A stretch of DNA of 64,000 nt, from the NCBI GenBank assembly GCA_020746875.1, contig JAGTJL010000002.1:2604001-2668000 (forward strand), in the 5' to 3' direction. The DNA comes from Rhexocercosporidium sp. MPI-PUGE-AT-0058. Its lineage: Eukaryota > Ascomycota > Leotiomycetes > Helotiales. The position numbers and the translations under genes are program-made. Of this stretch, positions 47,417-57,107 are shown one piece after another. Each line of letters starts with the position of its first letter. Position 1 is the stretch's first letter. The notes under the pieces were generated by a model, which was not told where the DNA came from, did not search any database, and worked only from the letters and a program-made list of their open reading frames with translations.

Positions 47417-49402
47417 ATGTTTCCTGCCGAGAGAAATATCCCTATTCCAAATAAGGATCTCCTCTCTTGGATATTTGACGATCCTAGATTTGATCGAGAT
47501 GAGCCTGTACGTGTTACTCTAAATTCTAAGCAGAGAATCACTCCTGCAAAGTATTAGTGCCCTCTTGGCATTCTTCACGCGTCGAAAGTCGGTTGAAAGT
47601 TCGAGGTACTTCTCAGTACTTTTCGAGGGGAACTTAATGTCCAGGACGATTTAATGAAATTCATACTGATGAGTCCATCACTCAGATTTATATCGATGCG
47701 AAAGATGAATCGAGATCTATCTCCTCGAACCAGGCTCGTGTGCTGATCCGCAAACTCGTTGCTGGTTTCCATGCTGCTGGATTGAAGAAGGGAGATTGTG
47801 TTTGTCTTCACTCCTTCAACGACGTATGATAGCCTTACCGTTATTTCCCTATCCGAACTTGTATTTTGACAAGTCTTTAGATATACTACCCCATAATCTT
47901 TTTAGGAATCATTGCCGCTGGCGGTGTATTCGCCGGAACTAACCCATCATACACACAATTCGAGCTAGTCCACCACATTAAGACAGCCAAGACGACATTC
48001 TTCATCACCGAGCCTGAAATGATCGATAATGCCGTAGCTGCAGCTAAAGAGTGCGGGATCCCTGCATCCAAAGTTTGGATTTTTGACGCTCTTGGACATC
48101 CAGTCCCTCAGGGGTTTAGATCATGGAAAGAACTGCTAGGCCACGGCGAGAAAGACTGGGTAAGATTCGATGACGAGAAGACATCCAAGGAGACTACAGC
48201 GGCGAGGTTGTTTAGTAGTGGGACTACGGGTCTCCCTAAAGCTGCTGTTCTTTCCCACTATAACTTCGTTGCTCAGCACACTCTGGTTCATGAAATCAAC
48301 CGAAAGACGTGGCGTGCGAGACGATTGCTGTGTCTTCCCATGTTCCATGCTGCCTGCGTACCAGGTAAGTCACGCACTTAGAAGCAAATTCCATCTCAAG
48401 TAAAAAGCTAATAAACGAATTAGTCGCACACACAACCCCCCTACGAGCTGGCCAACCATCCATCATCATGCGCCGTTTCGAGCTCGAGCCTCTCCTTGCC
48501 AACATCGAAAAGTTCCAAATCAACGAAGTTGGTCTCGTCCCTCCAATCGTAATCGCTATCATCATGTCCGGCCTCGCGAGCAAGTACTCTCTTAAGACCG
48601 TCAGATCTCTATCGGTCGGAGCTGCACCGCTAGGCAAGGACTCGCAAGATCGAATGAGGGCTTTACTTGCTCCAGGAACCTTCGTGAACCAGGTTTGGGG
48701 CATGACGGAAACATCTTGCATTGCGTCTATGTTCCACTATCCCGAAGATGACGAGAGCGGTAGTGTGGGGAGGATGCTTCCGCTTTTAGATTCCAAGTAA
48801 GTTTCCCCTTCTCAAGACGCAAACCGTACAGAGTTGACGAAATCCAGAATCGTCGACGACGACGGCAAAGACATCACAGGCTACGACGTTCGTGGCGAAC
48901 TCTGCGTGCGCGGTCCTACGGTAGTAGCAGGTTATTTCGAGAACCCGAAAGCAAACAGCGAGTCCTTCGACTCAGAAGGCTTCTTCAAGACTGGCGATAT
49001 CGTCTACTGCGATAGCAAAACTAAGAAGTGGTACATCGTCGACCGCAAGAAGGAACTCATCAAAGTCCGTGGCTTCCAAGTCGCTCCCCCTGAGCTCGAA
49101 ACAGTCCTCCTATCTCATCCGCATATTATCGACGCGGCAGTCATTGGCGTCAAGCATGCAACCGAAGCTGATGTAGAGTTACCGCGGGCGTATGTGATCC
49201 GACGAGATACGCCAGAGGGAAAGCGCTAGATGAGGCGGCTGTGAAGAAGCATTGCGGAGAGAAACTAGCTAAATTCAAGGAATTGACTGGAGGCGTGAAG
49301 TTTGTAGATGCTATACCGAAGAATGCAAGTGGGAAGATTCTGAAGAGGGTCCTGAGAGATATGGCGAAGGAGGAGCATGACCAGGCTAAAGCTAGACTTT
49401 GA
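47417..49402 (+). CDS. 4-coumarate-CoA ligase-like adenylate-forming enzyme, with a 1-nt frameshift
   Basis: ANL-superfamily acyl/aryl-CoA ligase. Exons 47417-47506, 47686-47823, 47881-48364, 48424-48796 and 48848-49402. Motifs: the P-loop ARLFSSGTTGLPKAAVLSH (A3), VNQVWGMTETSC (A5), GYFENPKANSESFDSEGFFKTGDIVYC (A7 region, D in FKTGD), VDRKKELIKVRGFQV (A8) and, in the last segment, VDAIPKNASGKILKR (A10, catalytic Lys). The frame stops at TAG 49227-49229 (after EGKR) and resumes one base offset with LDEAAVKKHCGEKL. All exons total one base short of 547 codons. A missing G at GAAAGCG (49220-49225) explains it. Without repair the enzyme lacks the A10 Lys. The restored C-terminus ends ARL, a PTS1-type peroxisomal signal, so a peroxisomal fatty- or aryl-acid CoA ligase is likely. 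Substrate not determined. Confidence 0.85.
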
Positions 49403-49638
49403 TATATTAGATATGTACCTTCTTGCTCTGGAAAGTCACTCAGAGACGCGGTGTTTCAGGGATATGCTTTGTTGTTATTAGAATCGCTTAACCCGTGATC
49501 TAAATCAACTGTTCTTAGTCCCCCGCACGTGAGCGCACTTCCTTTATTTCAATCAAGTCCAAAGCCCAGAATTTCTGAATCCTAACCCGAATTCCACAAT
49601 CAACTTCCGCAACTCAGTTTTCACCCTCGAATTCCATA

Positions 49639-50531
49639 ATGGAAGATCCAAGTTCAGAAACCGTAGCCCTCAGAAGAGAAGCAGTCCAACAAGCCACCCC
49701 TGGAACGTCCCCACCCATGGTCCTGGTCGATACTGCTCCAACGCACTAATCGAGTGCCCAAACGCCGCCACCCACCTCTGCTCCCGCTGCAACTTTGACA
49801 AATACTGCTCTCGGGAATGCCAGAAGCAATTCTGGTCCAGGCACAAGCAAGGCTGTATATCCTATCCCAAGGAACCCGTGCACGAGATAGTCTCCTCGGA
49901 CCCGACCGCACCCAATTACTATAAAGCGGATGCTGCTAATCCTAAGAGCTTGGATCGCCCGAATATATTTATCGATATCCGGAATAAGGATGGAGATGAG
50001 TCGCTTGCGTGTTTAGATAATCGTCTCCAGAGACAGTATGTGGTGTATCATATACGTTGCGACTTCTATGGTGTAGCGAGATATCCTAAGACTATCATCA
50101 TTACCGATCATGAAAACCTCGCTACCAGTCTACTGGACCTCATTAGAGACTCTACATTTACCGAGCTCGCGGAATGGAATAACATCAAACACTGGTTCCG
50201 CGTTGTGCATGAGGAAACTCCGGCAACTGAGCGTCAGGCATTGTTGGAGATATGGTCGAGGATCGATTCTGATGTGCGTGTGCTGATCACGTCGCCGCTT
50301 TCCGAGCTGGAATTCATTGTTCCGGATGTGGAGAATGTTATTGTTTTCTCGACGGAGGGACCGAGGGCGATGGGCCCGAGATGGCAGCGTATGGCTAGGA
50401 TGGCTCATCAGAAGGGTGTGTATATGCAGATTGTTAGGAAGGAAGGTTCTGACAATGAGGATTATAAGGTGTGGGGAGGCTTGGGCTGCAACCGAGATTT
50501 GGAACTTATCGGTGGGGATAGAGTATTGTAG
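49639..50531 (+). CDS. MYND-type zinc-finger protein, with a 1-nt frameshift
   Basis: ATG 49639 (MEDPSSETVALRREAVQQAT) opens a frame that stops at 49747. One base offset, the frame reads through GRYCSNALIECPNAATHLC, SRCNFDKYCSRECQKQFWSR and HKQGC, a MYND-like Cys/His array with the typical YCSxECQ and WxxHK spacing, then continues to 50531. The region from the ATG is one base short of 298 codons; one extra C in the run of four at 49697-49700 restores ATPWNVPTHGPG as the junction. The C-terminal about 200 residues (from IFIDIRNKDGDESLACLDNR to GCNRDLELIGGDRVL) have no recognised domain. MYND domains bind Pro-rich peptides, and many fungal members regulate growth, but this one's role is unknown. 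The CxxC pair before SRC is partly atypical (C-x6-C), so the domain call is moderate. Confidence 0.7.
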
Positions 50532-51084
50532 ATAATTCTCTAAAGTTGAGTCGGGTCAGTCAGTGGGCATATGTCCAAGTGATATTAGTTCCATGATGAT
50601 TGTTGTTTGTACAGTTTGTTATTCTCTGGACTTGTACATGAGATCGAACACCAAGATTTTGTGTCTCTCACTTCCAGCTTCTGGACGAATTCAATTTATG
50701 CCTTGCAAGCGGAGTTGGAGGGAGACAAATCCCAAAACCCTCGCTTGGCGCCTATTATTGATCCCAATATTTCCCCTTTTATCAGAAGTGCTCACATAGC
50801 TTACAACCCTCTCTCTCAGCTCAAGCGAGACTCTTCACTTCTAAGCTATTAATCAGACGCACTCCTACGTGAAACCCCCTTCCTGAAGCCTTGACGTTAT
50901 TCCTTTTGTCCGCGTCCCTGGTGAGAGCTAGACCACCCTGATCACTCCCGTTAACAACTTTAGTCCCGATCTCATGACTGTCATCCTCAATGAATCCATC
51001 TTCTCCTTCCCCGCCATCTAGGCCTATTACTGCCTCAGCAGTAACGCTTATATCCCGTATTCCTCCCGTATTCCCCCTTCGCCA
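50532..51084. other. Intergenic between MYND gene and P-loop relic
   Basis: About 0.55 kb with no supported gene. The + strand open frames at 50563-50852 are unrecognised. Confidence 0.45.
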
Positions 51085-51756
51085 CTATCTCAACTCCGTC
51101 CCAAGAAACCTCACAATCCTCTCCACCCCCTCCTCAACACCCAACTCTCCATTATCTAACTCAAAATAAAACACCTGCCTCTCCCCGTCCATTCCACTCT
51201 CCCTCGCACTCCCAAAAGCCTGCTCCCTCGTCAAGATATCCACATCCCGTCGGATCCCCTCCAAAACACCCGCATCAGCAAGCTTCCCCCTCCCCTCCCC
51301 TCCCTCTACCTCTCACCCTCTCACAATTAACACCAACATCACACGTAATATTGACAAACACCAAAGGCACACCTCGTGAGCTAGCGAAATCTAAATACTC
51401 GCGGAGCTGATCGATGTCGTCGTATAGTGTGGCGAGATGGGAGGTTGAGAGCGCTGCTGTGAAGATGATGACGAGCTCTTCTTCTTCTTCTTCCTTGAGG
51501 CGGTTCAGTCCCCCATGACTAGACAGCAGAATTCTTTCCGGAGGACGTAGTGGGCGTTATTGCGGATTGGCTCGATGGCTATGACGGGGTCGATGAGGAG
51601 GTGGTTGTCTAGTAGGCGGTGGGGGTTTTGGTTTGATTAGAGATAGACTGAGAGGGTTTTGGCGGTGGTGAGTTTTCCGACGCCGGGAAAACGGAGGAGG
51701 ATGCATGGTGGTGGGAGAGGGGTGGCTGGGTTGGGCGATGAGTTGTTGGAAGACAT
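51085..51756 (-). pseudogene. Decayed P-loop kinase-like gene
   Basis: Begins MSSNNSSPNPATPLPPPCIL and PGVGKLTTAKTL, a Walker A of the FPGxGKLT type found in a fungal family of AAA/adenylate-kinase-like proteins. The frame then reads LLDNHLLIDPVIAI and RNNAHYVLRKEF, so a TAA after SVYL and a TGA after VMGD stop it, and a frame change is needed to reach EEEELVIIFTAALSTSHLAT and YLDFASSRGVPLVFVN, then another near 51300 to reach ADAGVLEGIRRDVDILTREQ and EEGVERIVRFLGTELR ending at TAG 51085. At least two stops and two frame changes in about 670 nt, so this cannot be a functional product as given. Too many lesions for base-call error. Confidence 0.82.
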
Positions 51757-52435
51757 CTGGATGACCCTGGGGTCAAAGTGGCAGTTGGTTGTTTCGAATA
51801 TCAAAATAGTCAAAGCCTGTGATCGTTTACTTGCTGTTGATGTATATAATTTGGAGGGGTAAAATATGAAATTCTGATTACCAGCGCAATATAATAGAGG
51901 GAAGGTAGGAGAGGTAGATACACTTAAGTGCAACAGACTTCCGAATGACAGCAGAATGTATGACTTGAGCTTCTCGGTTTGAATTGTATTTCATTCCGAG
52001 AATCTGATATCGTGGTACACTCCGCGGTACACTTAAGTAGTGTTGGTTCGGCGGGCTCGTCCGTCCATGAGCGCTCCCTTAGATCTTTTCGGGCTTCTAT
52101 ACAATTGCCCTTGACCTGCAAGTCATGAATTTTCTTCTTTGGCTTTCTGGGACTCGCTTTTGTGGAAGAAACCCACTTATCACTTGACAAGGAAGAAGCT
52201 GGGTGATGCGTGTGCCGAAGGAGAGATGATTTTGCTAAGCACAAAACTAGAAACACTGCCCCCCCCCCCAGAAAGTTCCGGGGATTCAGACAGATCAAAT
52301 GACTTGAGAATAGGTGCTTAACTTGAACGAAAAATGGGAACCCACTGGGTCTTAATAGGGAAATTGAGGGGAAGAGTAGAGCTGAACTTCGGGCACTGGT
52401 GTGGACTGTTTGGTATATTAGATAGTGACAAAGCA
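51757..52435. other. Intergenic, no gene supported
   Basis: About 0.68 kb, upstream of the P-loop relic and downstream of sec20. A run of 11 C is at 52259-52269. Confidence 0.5.
52259..52269. repeat. Homopolymer C run (11)
   Basis: A long C run lies in intergenic DNA. It is a place where base-calling may be uncertain, and relates to the C-run deletions noted in four genes. Confidence 0.7.
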
Positions 52436-53797
52436 CTACAGCTCGTCATGTTTCTTCTGGGCCTCTTTCTCAGCTTCCACAGGCTCCTCCCACATCCTCT
52501 TCTTAGGATTTCTGGGTTCTGCTTCCTCGGATACTTGCTCCCCTTCCTGAGAATCCTTAACAGATGTCTCATCTGCGCCCTCGTGGTTTTGGCTCTCATC
52601 GATAATCCTCCCAACCTGCTCAGAAACGCTCTCTCCAGAACGTTCAGGCACACTCCCTTGACCCTGCCTCATAGGCGCTCCCCTGCCACCCCCACCAACC
52701 TGAACATGCTGTGCTCCAGGCGGCCCACCTGTCGGTCTAGGACCTCTCGTCCCACTGCTATGCACGACCGTAGCCTGGTTCACTACAGAGCTCAGAACCG
52801 GACTCACACCCACACTCACACTCGAACTCGGCAAATCACCACCCAGCAACCCCATAGTGGTAAAAACCCCCATCCATCCCTTAATAAACATCTTCATCGG
52901 GAACCACACCAGCCACCACGTAGGACCATAAAGCAGCCTCCTCCAAACCAACCACACAATAGTCGTAAGAAGGATATAAAACGCCGTCTCGAGATACCAC
53001 GTATCGCTCTTCTGGCTCCTCAAAAGCGTACCCAGCAGGTTCTTCGAGCTCGACAGTAAAGTATCGAGTGTAGAGTACGTCTCGGAGAGTTGTGCCAGCG
53101 CAGCAGTCGATTCGTTCAGTGTCTCGTGAGCGAATTTCGAACGGGCTAGTTCGGACGCCATCATGTCGTGTGTTCGTCGGAGGGCGATTGTTACATCGCT
53201 GCTGGCGTTCACGGTCTTCTCGTCTTTTGAGAGCTCGATGTTCTGCTGTGTTCGACGGTGCTGTCCAGGTGCGGGAGAAGAGGTATCGCTGCGTGGTTCG
53301 AGGTACGATTGTAGAAGGAGATCTCGTTCAGCGCGCTGTGCGGCTTCTAGACTCCGCTTTGCTGTTATCTGAGCTTTGCGGAAAGAAGTTTGGCATCTGA
53401 TAGTATTGATATTAGCTTGAATATAAAGATACAGCTTTGGAGAGGTAATAAGAGGAGAGAATAGGAAAAATACACACAATTTAAGCTCCCTCCTCCCCCT
53501 CATAACAGCACCCTTAAGCTCCCCCTTCTGCTGCTCCATTTCACTGCCCCTCTTCCCCCCGTCCAGCTCCTCAACCTCCTCATTCAGTAACTCGAAATCC
53601 TCCTCCTCCTCCCGTATCAGCTGGTGGATCTCCGCTGCCAGCTCCTGCATGACATTCTCCTCCCCATCGTCGTCGCCTCCTAGTGGGACAGATCCGGGCT
53701 GGAAATTGATCGTCGCGAGCCGCTCTATGAGTTCTTTTAATTGCGTGTTTGATTCCTGGAGAGCTTTTAGACGCTCTGATATTATTTGGAAGGACAT
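52436..53797 (-). CDS. Sec20 family SNARE
   Basis: SNARE of the retrograde Golgi-to-ER pathway (Ufe1, Sec20, Use1 complex). The exons are 53797-53478 and 53396-52436. The 81-nt intron (GTGTGTATTT...CAG) keeps frame either way, giving 426 residues when removed or 27 more if retained; removal makes RRELKLCQTSFRKAQITAKR, which fits the family. Coiled-coil segments at 1-120 (TQLKELIERL...) precede AAQRAERDLLLQSYL, then the SNARE motif (TIALRRTHDMMASELARSKF to TLDTLLSSSKNLLGTLLRSQ). Transmembrane: AFYILLTTIVWLVWRRLLYG near residue 260. The C-terminal about 145 residues are a disordered, Gly/Pro/Ser- then Glu/Lys-rich tail ending KKHDEL, which would lie in the ER lumen; HDEL is the canonical retention signal, as in yeast Sec20. 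Confidence 0.92.
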   Translation of the reverse strand: MSFQIISERLKALQESNTQLKELIERLATINFQPGSVPLGGDDDGEENVMQELAAEIHQLIREEEEDFELLNEEVEELDGGKRGSEMEQQKGELKGAVMRGRRELKLCVFFLFSPLITSPKLYLYIQANINTIRCQTSFRKAQITAKRSLEAAQRAERDLLLQSYLEPRSDTSSPAPGQHRRTQQNIELSKDEKTVNASSDVTIALRRTHDMMASELARSKFAHETLNESTAALAQLSETYSTLDTLLSSSKNLLGTLLRSQKSDTWYLETAFYILLTTIVWLVWRRLLYGPTWWLVWFPMKMFIKGWMGVFTTMGLLGGDLPSSSVSVGVSPVLSSVVNQATVVHSSGTRGPRPTGGPPGAQHVQVGGGGRGAPMRQGQGSVPERSGESVSEQVGRIIDESQNHEGADETSVKDSQEGEQVSEEAEPRNPKKRMWEEPVEAEKEAQKKHDEL

Positions 53798-54090
53798 TTT
53801 TGCTGTTTTGCGAGCCCTGTGTCTTTGGTGGTGAGGAAATGTTCGTTTCCTGGGGAAAGCTGGCAGGAAGTTGGTCCATCATTTGTAGAGTTGTTCTGTA
53901 GCGACCCGGAACATGCCGAGCTTCCTTTCTACTTTCTGATATTCGCGATATCGACACCGAGACCTCACCCCGTCGCATCCAGAAGAATTGCTGCATTTAT
54001 TTACGTGAGTACGACTATCCAATGCAATTTTAGGGCTGTTAAAATGCTAATTGTCAACAAAAGCTGCACGATCGTCCCTCCGAATTCAAG
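53798..54090. promoter_or_regulatory. Divergent promoter between sec20 and mL53
   Basis: Only 293 nt separate the two start codons, so both promoters and leaders are compressed here. No other feature is evident. Confidence 0.5.
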
Positions 54091-54443
54091 ATGATCACCA
54101 GATTCCTCACAGAGGTATCAACAGTCTTCAACCCCTTCTCTCCCAAAGCGAAGACCGCCCGACTCTTCCTCTCCTTCCTCCCACCCAATGCGCGACAGAG
54201 TATGAAGATCGATACCAAGCTATTACCGCGGACGTCGAGGGATAAGAGTGTTGTGGCTGTGAAATTTAGTAAGGATCCTCGTGTGATATTCTCTATAGGA
54301 GGGAATGGTTCTGACTTTAAAAAACAGAAGATGGAAAGGAGATGAAGCTGGATGCGGAGAAGCTGGGCATTAAGGGTGTTGTGGAGGAGGTGGATAGGCA
54401 TTCGAGGATATTGTCCAGACAGGAGGAATTGAATGGGAACTGA
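54091..54443 (+). CDS. Mitochondrial large-ribosomal-subunit protein mL53
   Basis: Exons 54091-54268 and 54328-54443 encode 97 residues. The sequence reads TRFLTEVSTVFNPFSPKAKT, LFLSFLPPNARQS, then after the intron KDGKEMKLDAEKLGIKGVVE and VDRHSRILSRQEEL, matching the fungal mL53 (yeast MRPL44) family: a small thioredoxin-fold protein of the mitochondrial large ribosomal subunit. The intron splits KF|KDGKEM (phase 1). No separate presequence beyond the N-terminal basic segment. Divergent from sec20. Confidence 0.9.
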
Positions 54444-54780
54444 AGCATGTTGTTTGTTCAGTTGTATATCATTGCATATGGGAGGCGTTAGGAGAATGTA
54501 CAACTATTGCTCTTATGAACGGAGATTTTCTCAACTGTAGAGAGGGTTTCAACGCCGTCACAATGGCTGCAGTGGAGTGATTGTAAACATGGAAAATGGG
54601 ACAGTCAGGGATCAGTCACTGAGGAACTTCATGTCAACTGCAATTCAGAGATTCACTCTCTAGGTATTCTTTGTGTGATTCATCGAAAAACGTCGTCTAA
54701 AGGTCATTCAGCAACTTTTGCACCATCCCACCAATCATGCATATGTATTCATGATATTGGTCCAGTCCATATGTCCGCAT
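54444..54780. other. Short intergenic between convergent genes
   Basis: The mL53 and pyrophosphatase genes end towards each other across 337 nt. No further feature is seen. Confidence 0.5.
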
Positions 54781-56277
54781 TTAAGCAGCAGCTCCAGAGA
54801 TGAAGAACCACTTGTCAATGCTTGGGTCAATTGGTGCTGCAGGAAGGTTCTCATTCTGAGGAAGAGGAGGAAGCTGGTCTTGGGTGACACGGCTTGGGGA
54901 TTGCTTGACAGTGAGGTTGGTACTGGAGGCAATTAGTAAAGAATTTGAGGACGAAAACACAAGCACTCACGTGGAGATTTCACCGGGGATGGTCTTTCCA
55001 GTGATGAGCTTCTCCCAAGCCTCAGCACACTCACGAACGATGTCGGTGGCGTATCTGTACAAATCAGTCCATGATCTTTCCAGCATTTTCTGGATCCGAC
55101 TTACTTCTTGTTCTTGCACTCACCAGTGAAAGCAAATTGGTTCTCTGGCTTTCCATCTGGGATTTTGTAGATTCTGAACCACTCATTTGTAGCTCTCAGC
55201 AGACCTGGCAGGTGTCTCTCGACATCCTCAACATCGTTGAGCTTGGGAGCCAATGGGTCGTTGACATCGATAACAATGACCTTCCAGTCGGTCTCCTCCT
55301 CGTCGAGAAGAGCCATGACACCGAGGACCTTGACTTGCTTGACTTGACCAGGATATCCAACCAGCTCACCAATCTCGCAGACGTCCAATGGATCGTTGTC
55401 ACCCTTGGCCTTGGTCTCGGGGTGGATAATGTTAGGGTCTTCCCATGTCTAGAGCGTGGTTAGAAAAGTTGCAATGAAAGCGGGCCGTGTATATACTTGA
55501 GGGAAGGCACCGTAGTTCCAGAGGTAGCCCTTGTGAGGGAAGCAGTTGCGGACGAAACGAAGCTTGCCCTTCTTGATGTCTTGCTTGATGGGGTTGAGCA
55601 AGTCTGACTTGCTGATCTGTAGAGAAGAATAAAAATTAGCAGATAATTTTGATTTGTTGTTGTGGATCGTGGTGCATGGAGGGGTCAAGTTGCGGTGTTG
55701 ACGAGTCGATTGCGGGGTAAACAACAGCAGGACAACACCAGAAAATATAGCAGGGAATTGAACCAACCTCCATCTTTGCGTTGGTCCACCTTGGGATCTC
55801 GACGACCATGTTCAGGATAGTCTGCTGCTCATTGGCATACAGAGGGATATCGTGGAAGGGGGAGACTGGGACGCCATCCTTCTCGATGTAGATGCGGTGC
55901 TCCAAAGTGTTGGCAGCAGCAACCTTTCGGGTGGTGTATTGAGAGGCCATGTTTGCGTTTGGGGGAGGGTTGTTGTGTGAGGAAGAAGAGGGGGAGGAAG
56001 GCGAAGATGAGCTCGAGAGATGTCGAGCTATCTGCTGGGTGCGGGACGAGGAGGAAATTTTGTTGGCGGAGGTGGGCGGGAACGAGAGTGCCCGCGCCTG
56101 CAGATTCGGGAACAGGCTCTGGCTGGAAGAGGGTGAGGGATGATGCGGATGCGGATGTGGGCGTGGGAGTGAGAGTGGGAGTCTTGATTTGATGCAGCGA
56201 GTAGTGCTGGGCGGACTGGCAACAACTGCTGCTGCACGTATTGATGCCCGGAGAAGACGATGACTTTGAAGGAACAT
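54781..56277 (-). CDS. Inorganic pyrophosphatase, with possible mitochondrial leader
   Basis: Soluble family I inorganic pyrophosphatase, hydrolysing pyrophosphate to phosphate. Five coding segments with boundaries at KMEV/E|ISKSDLL (an intron is required), GAFPQ|TWEDPN, CKNKK|YATDIV and EIST|TNLTV. Motifs: [69 protein letters not shown] (the D(S/N)DPLD metal-binding signature), and the Trp-containing core [13 protein letters not shown]. The first ATG (56277) begins [20 protein letters not shown], an Arg/Ser/Leu-rich leader with few acidic residues, followed by a Ser/His/Pro-rich stretch; this resembles a mitochondrial presequence. The second in-frame ATG (55950, [19 protein letters not shown]) starts where cytosolic pyrophosphatases do. 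One gene may therefore make both forms. Confidence 0.93.
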
Positions 56278-57082
56278 CCAGGCTGGCAGACAGACAACCT
56301 CAAGAATAGCGCGATTGGTTCCGTCCGTACGGCTCTTCTAATGTCAGCTAGGTACGCGGATGCTAAGCTGTAAGGTTGTCCTGATGCCGAGCTTCTCGAT
56401 ACATCCTCGCCCAACCGAGGAAGGGAGATCTCCACGCGGGAGTGAGCACCGACACTTTTCATGGGTCGACGTCGACCCAGACGATCCCAAGTGAGGTTGG
56501 ATCGAAGAGAAATGCAGGAATTGAAGGAATTCAAGGAATGCAGGAGTTATCCTGGTTGAGCCATTTACCATTTGGTCATCGCTTTTCTTCTCCCGGAATC
56601 ACATTTAAACTGTCACAAAGCCACTTGACAATGAAGACTTCCTCAGTGTCCTCGACGAGGCATGGTGTTGGCCTCTTGATTCTTGCGCAGGAGAGCCAAT
56701 TGAGCATAGTCTATTCTAGGCTAGACCCTCCTATGGTTTATAGAAGTGAGCATGTTACCAGAACTATAAAATCTCATTTATTGATAAGATGTTCTCAATG
56801 TGCTCTACTCTATGTATAAATAAATGTCTTTTGGACATTCACAGAACATAATTGTTCAAAAATCGCATTGTGGAGTTGATAAGGGTTGTCACGTGCGATA
56901 AGACATAGTATAATTTCTAATTCTTGACTACAACTTCACACCTCTAAACAAAATATCCCATCTTCAAGTCAGTCATTTCAGCGCGTTCATTCTACGGGCA
57001 AATCGGTCTCCAATCCCTCTTCTACCGCTAGTCTCTTCCAAGAGAGCTTGACTACCCTTTCTACCACCAAAACTGCAATGGT
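56278..57082. promoter_or_regulatory. Divergent promoter between pyrophosphatase and dus2
   Basis: The two start codons are 0.8 kb apart. The last 100 nt before the dus2 start are C/T-rich. An ATG at 57078 begins a short upstream reading frame described separately. No gene is supported. Confidence 0.45.
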
Positions 57083-57107
57083 ATGCAACGTCTATCAGCT
57101 ATCATGA
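57078..57107 (+). promoter_or_regulatory. uORF of dus2 with an ATGA stop/start overlap
   Basis: ATG at 57078 opens a nine-codon frame (MVCNVYQLS) ending at TGA 57105-57107. This TGA overlaps the in-frame ATG of the dus2 coding frame at 57104-57106, giving ATGA. Such overlaps can permit termination-reinitiation; that it is used here is inference. Confidence 0.5.

Noticed and set aside
53397..53477. A frame break in sec20 around the intron
   Set aside because: Careful placement of the donor (GTGTGTA at 53477) gives an intron of 81 nt, divisible by three, and the joined protein reads normally.
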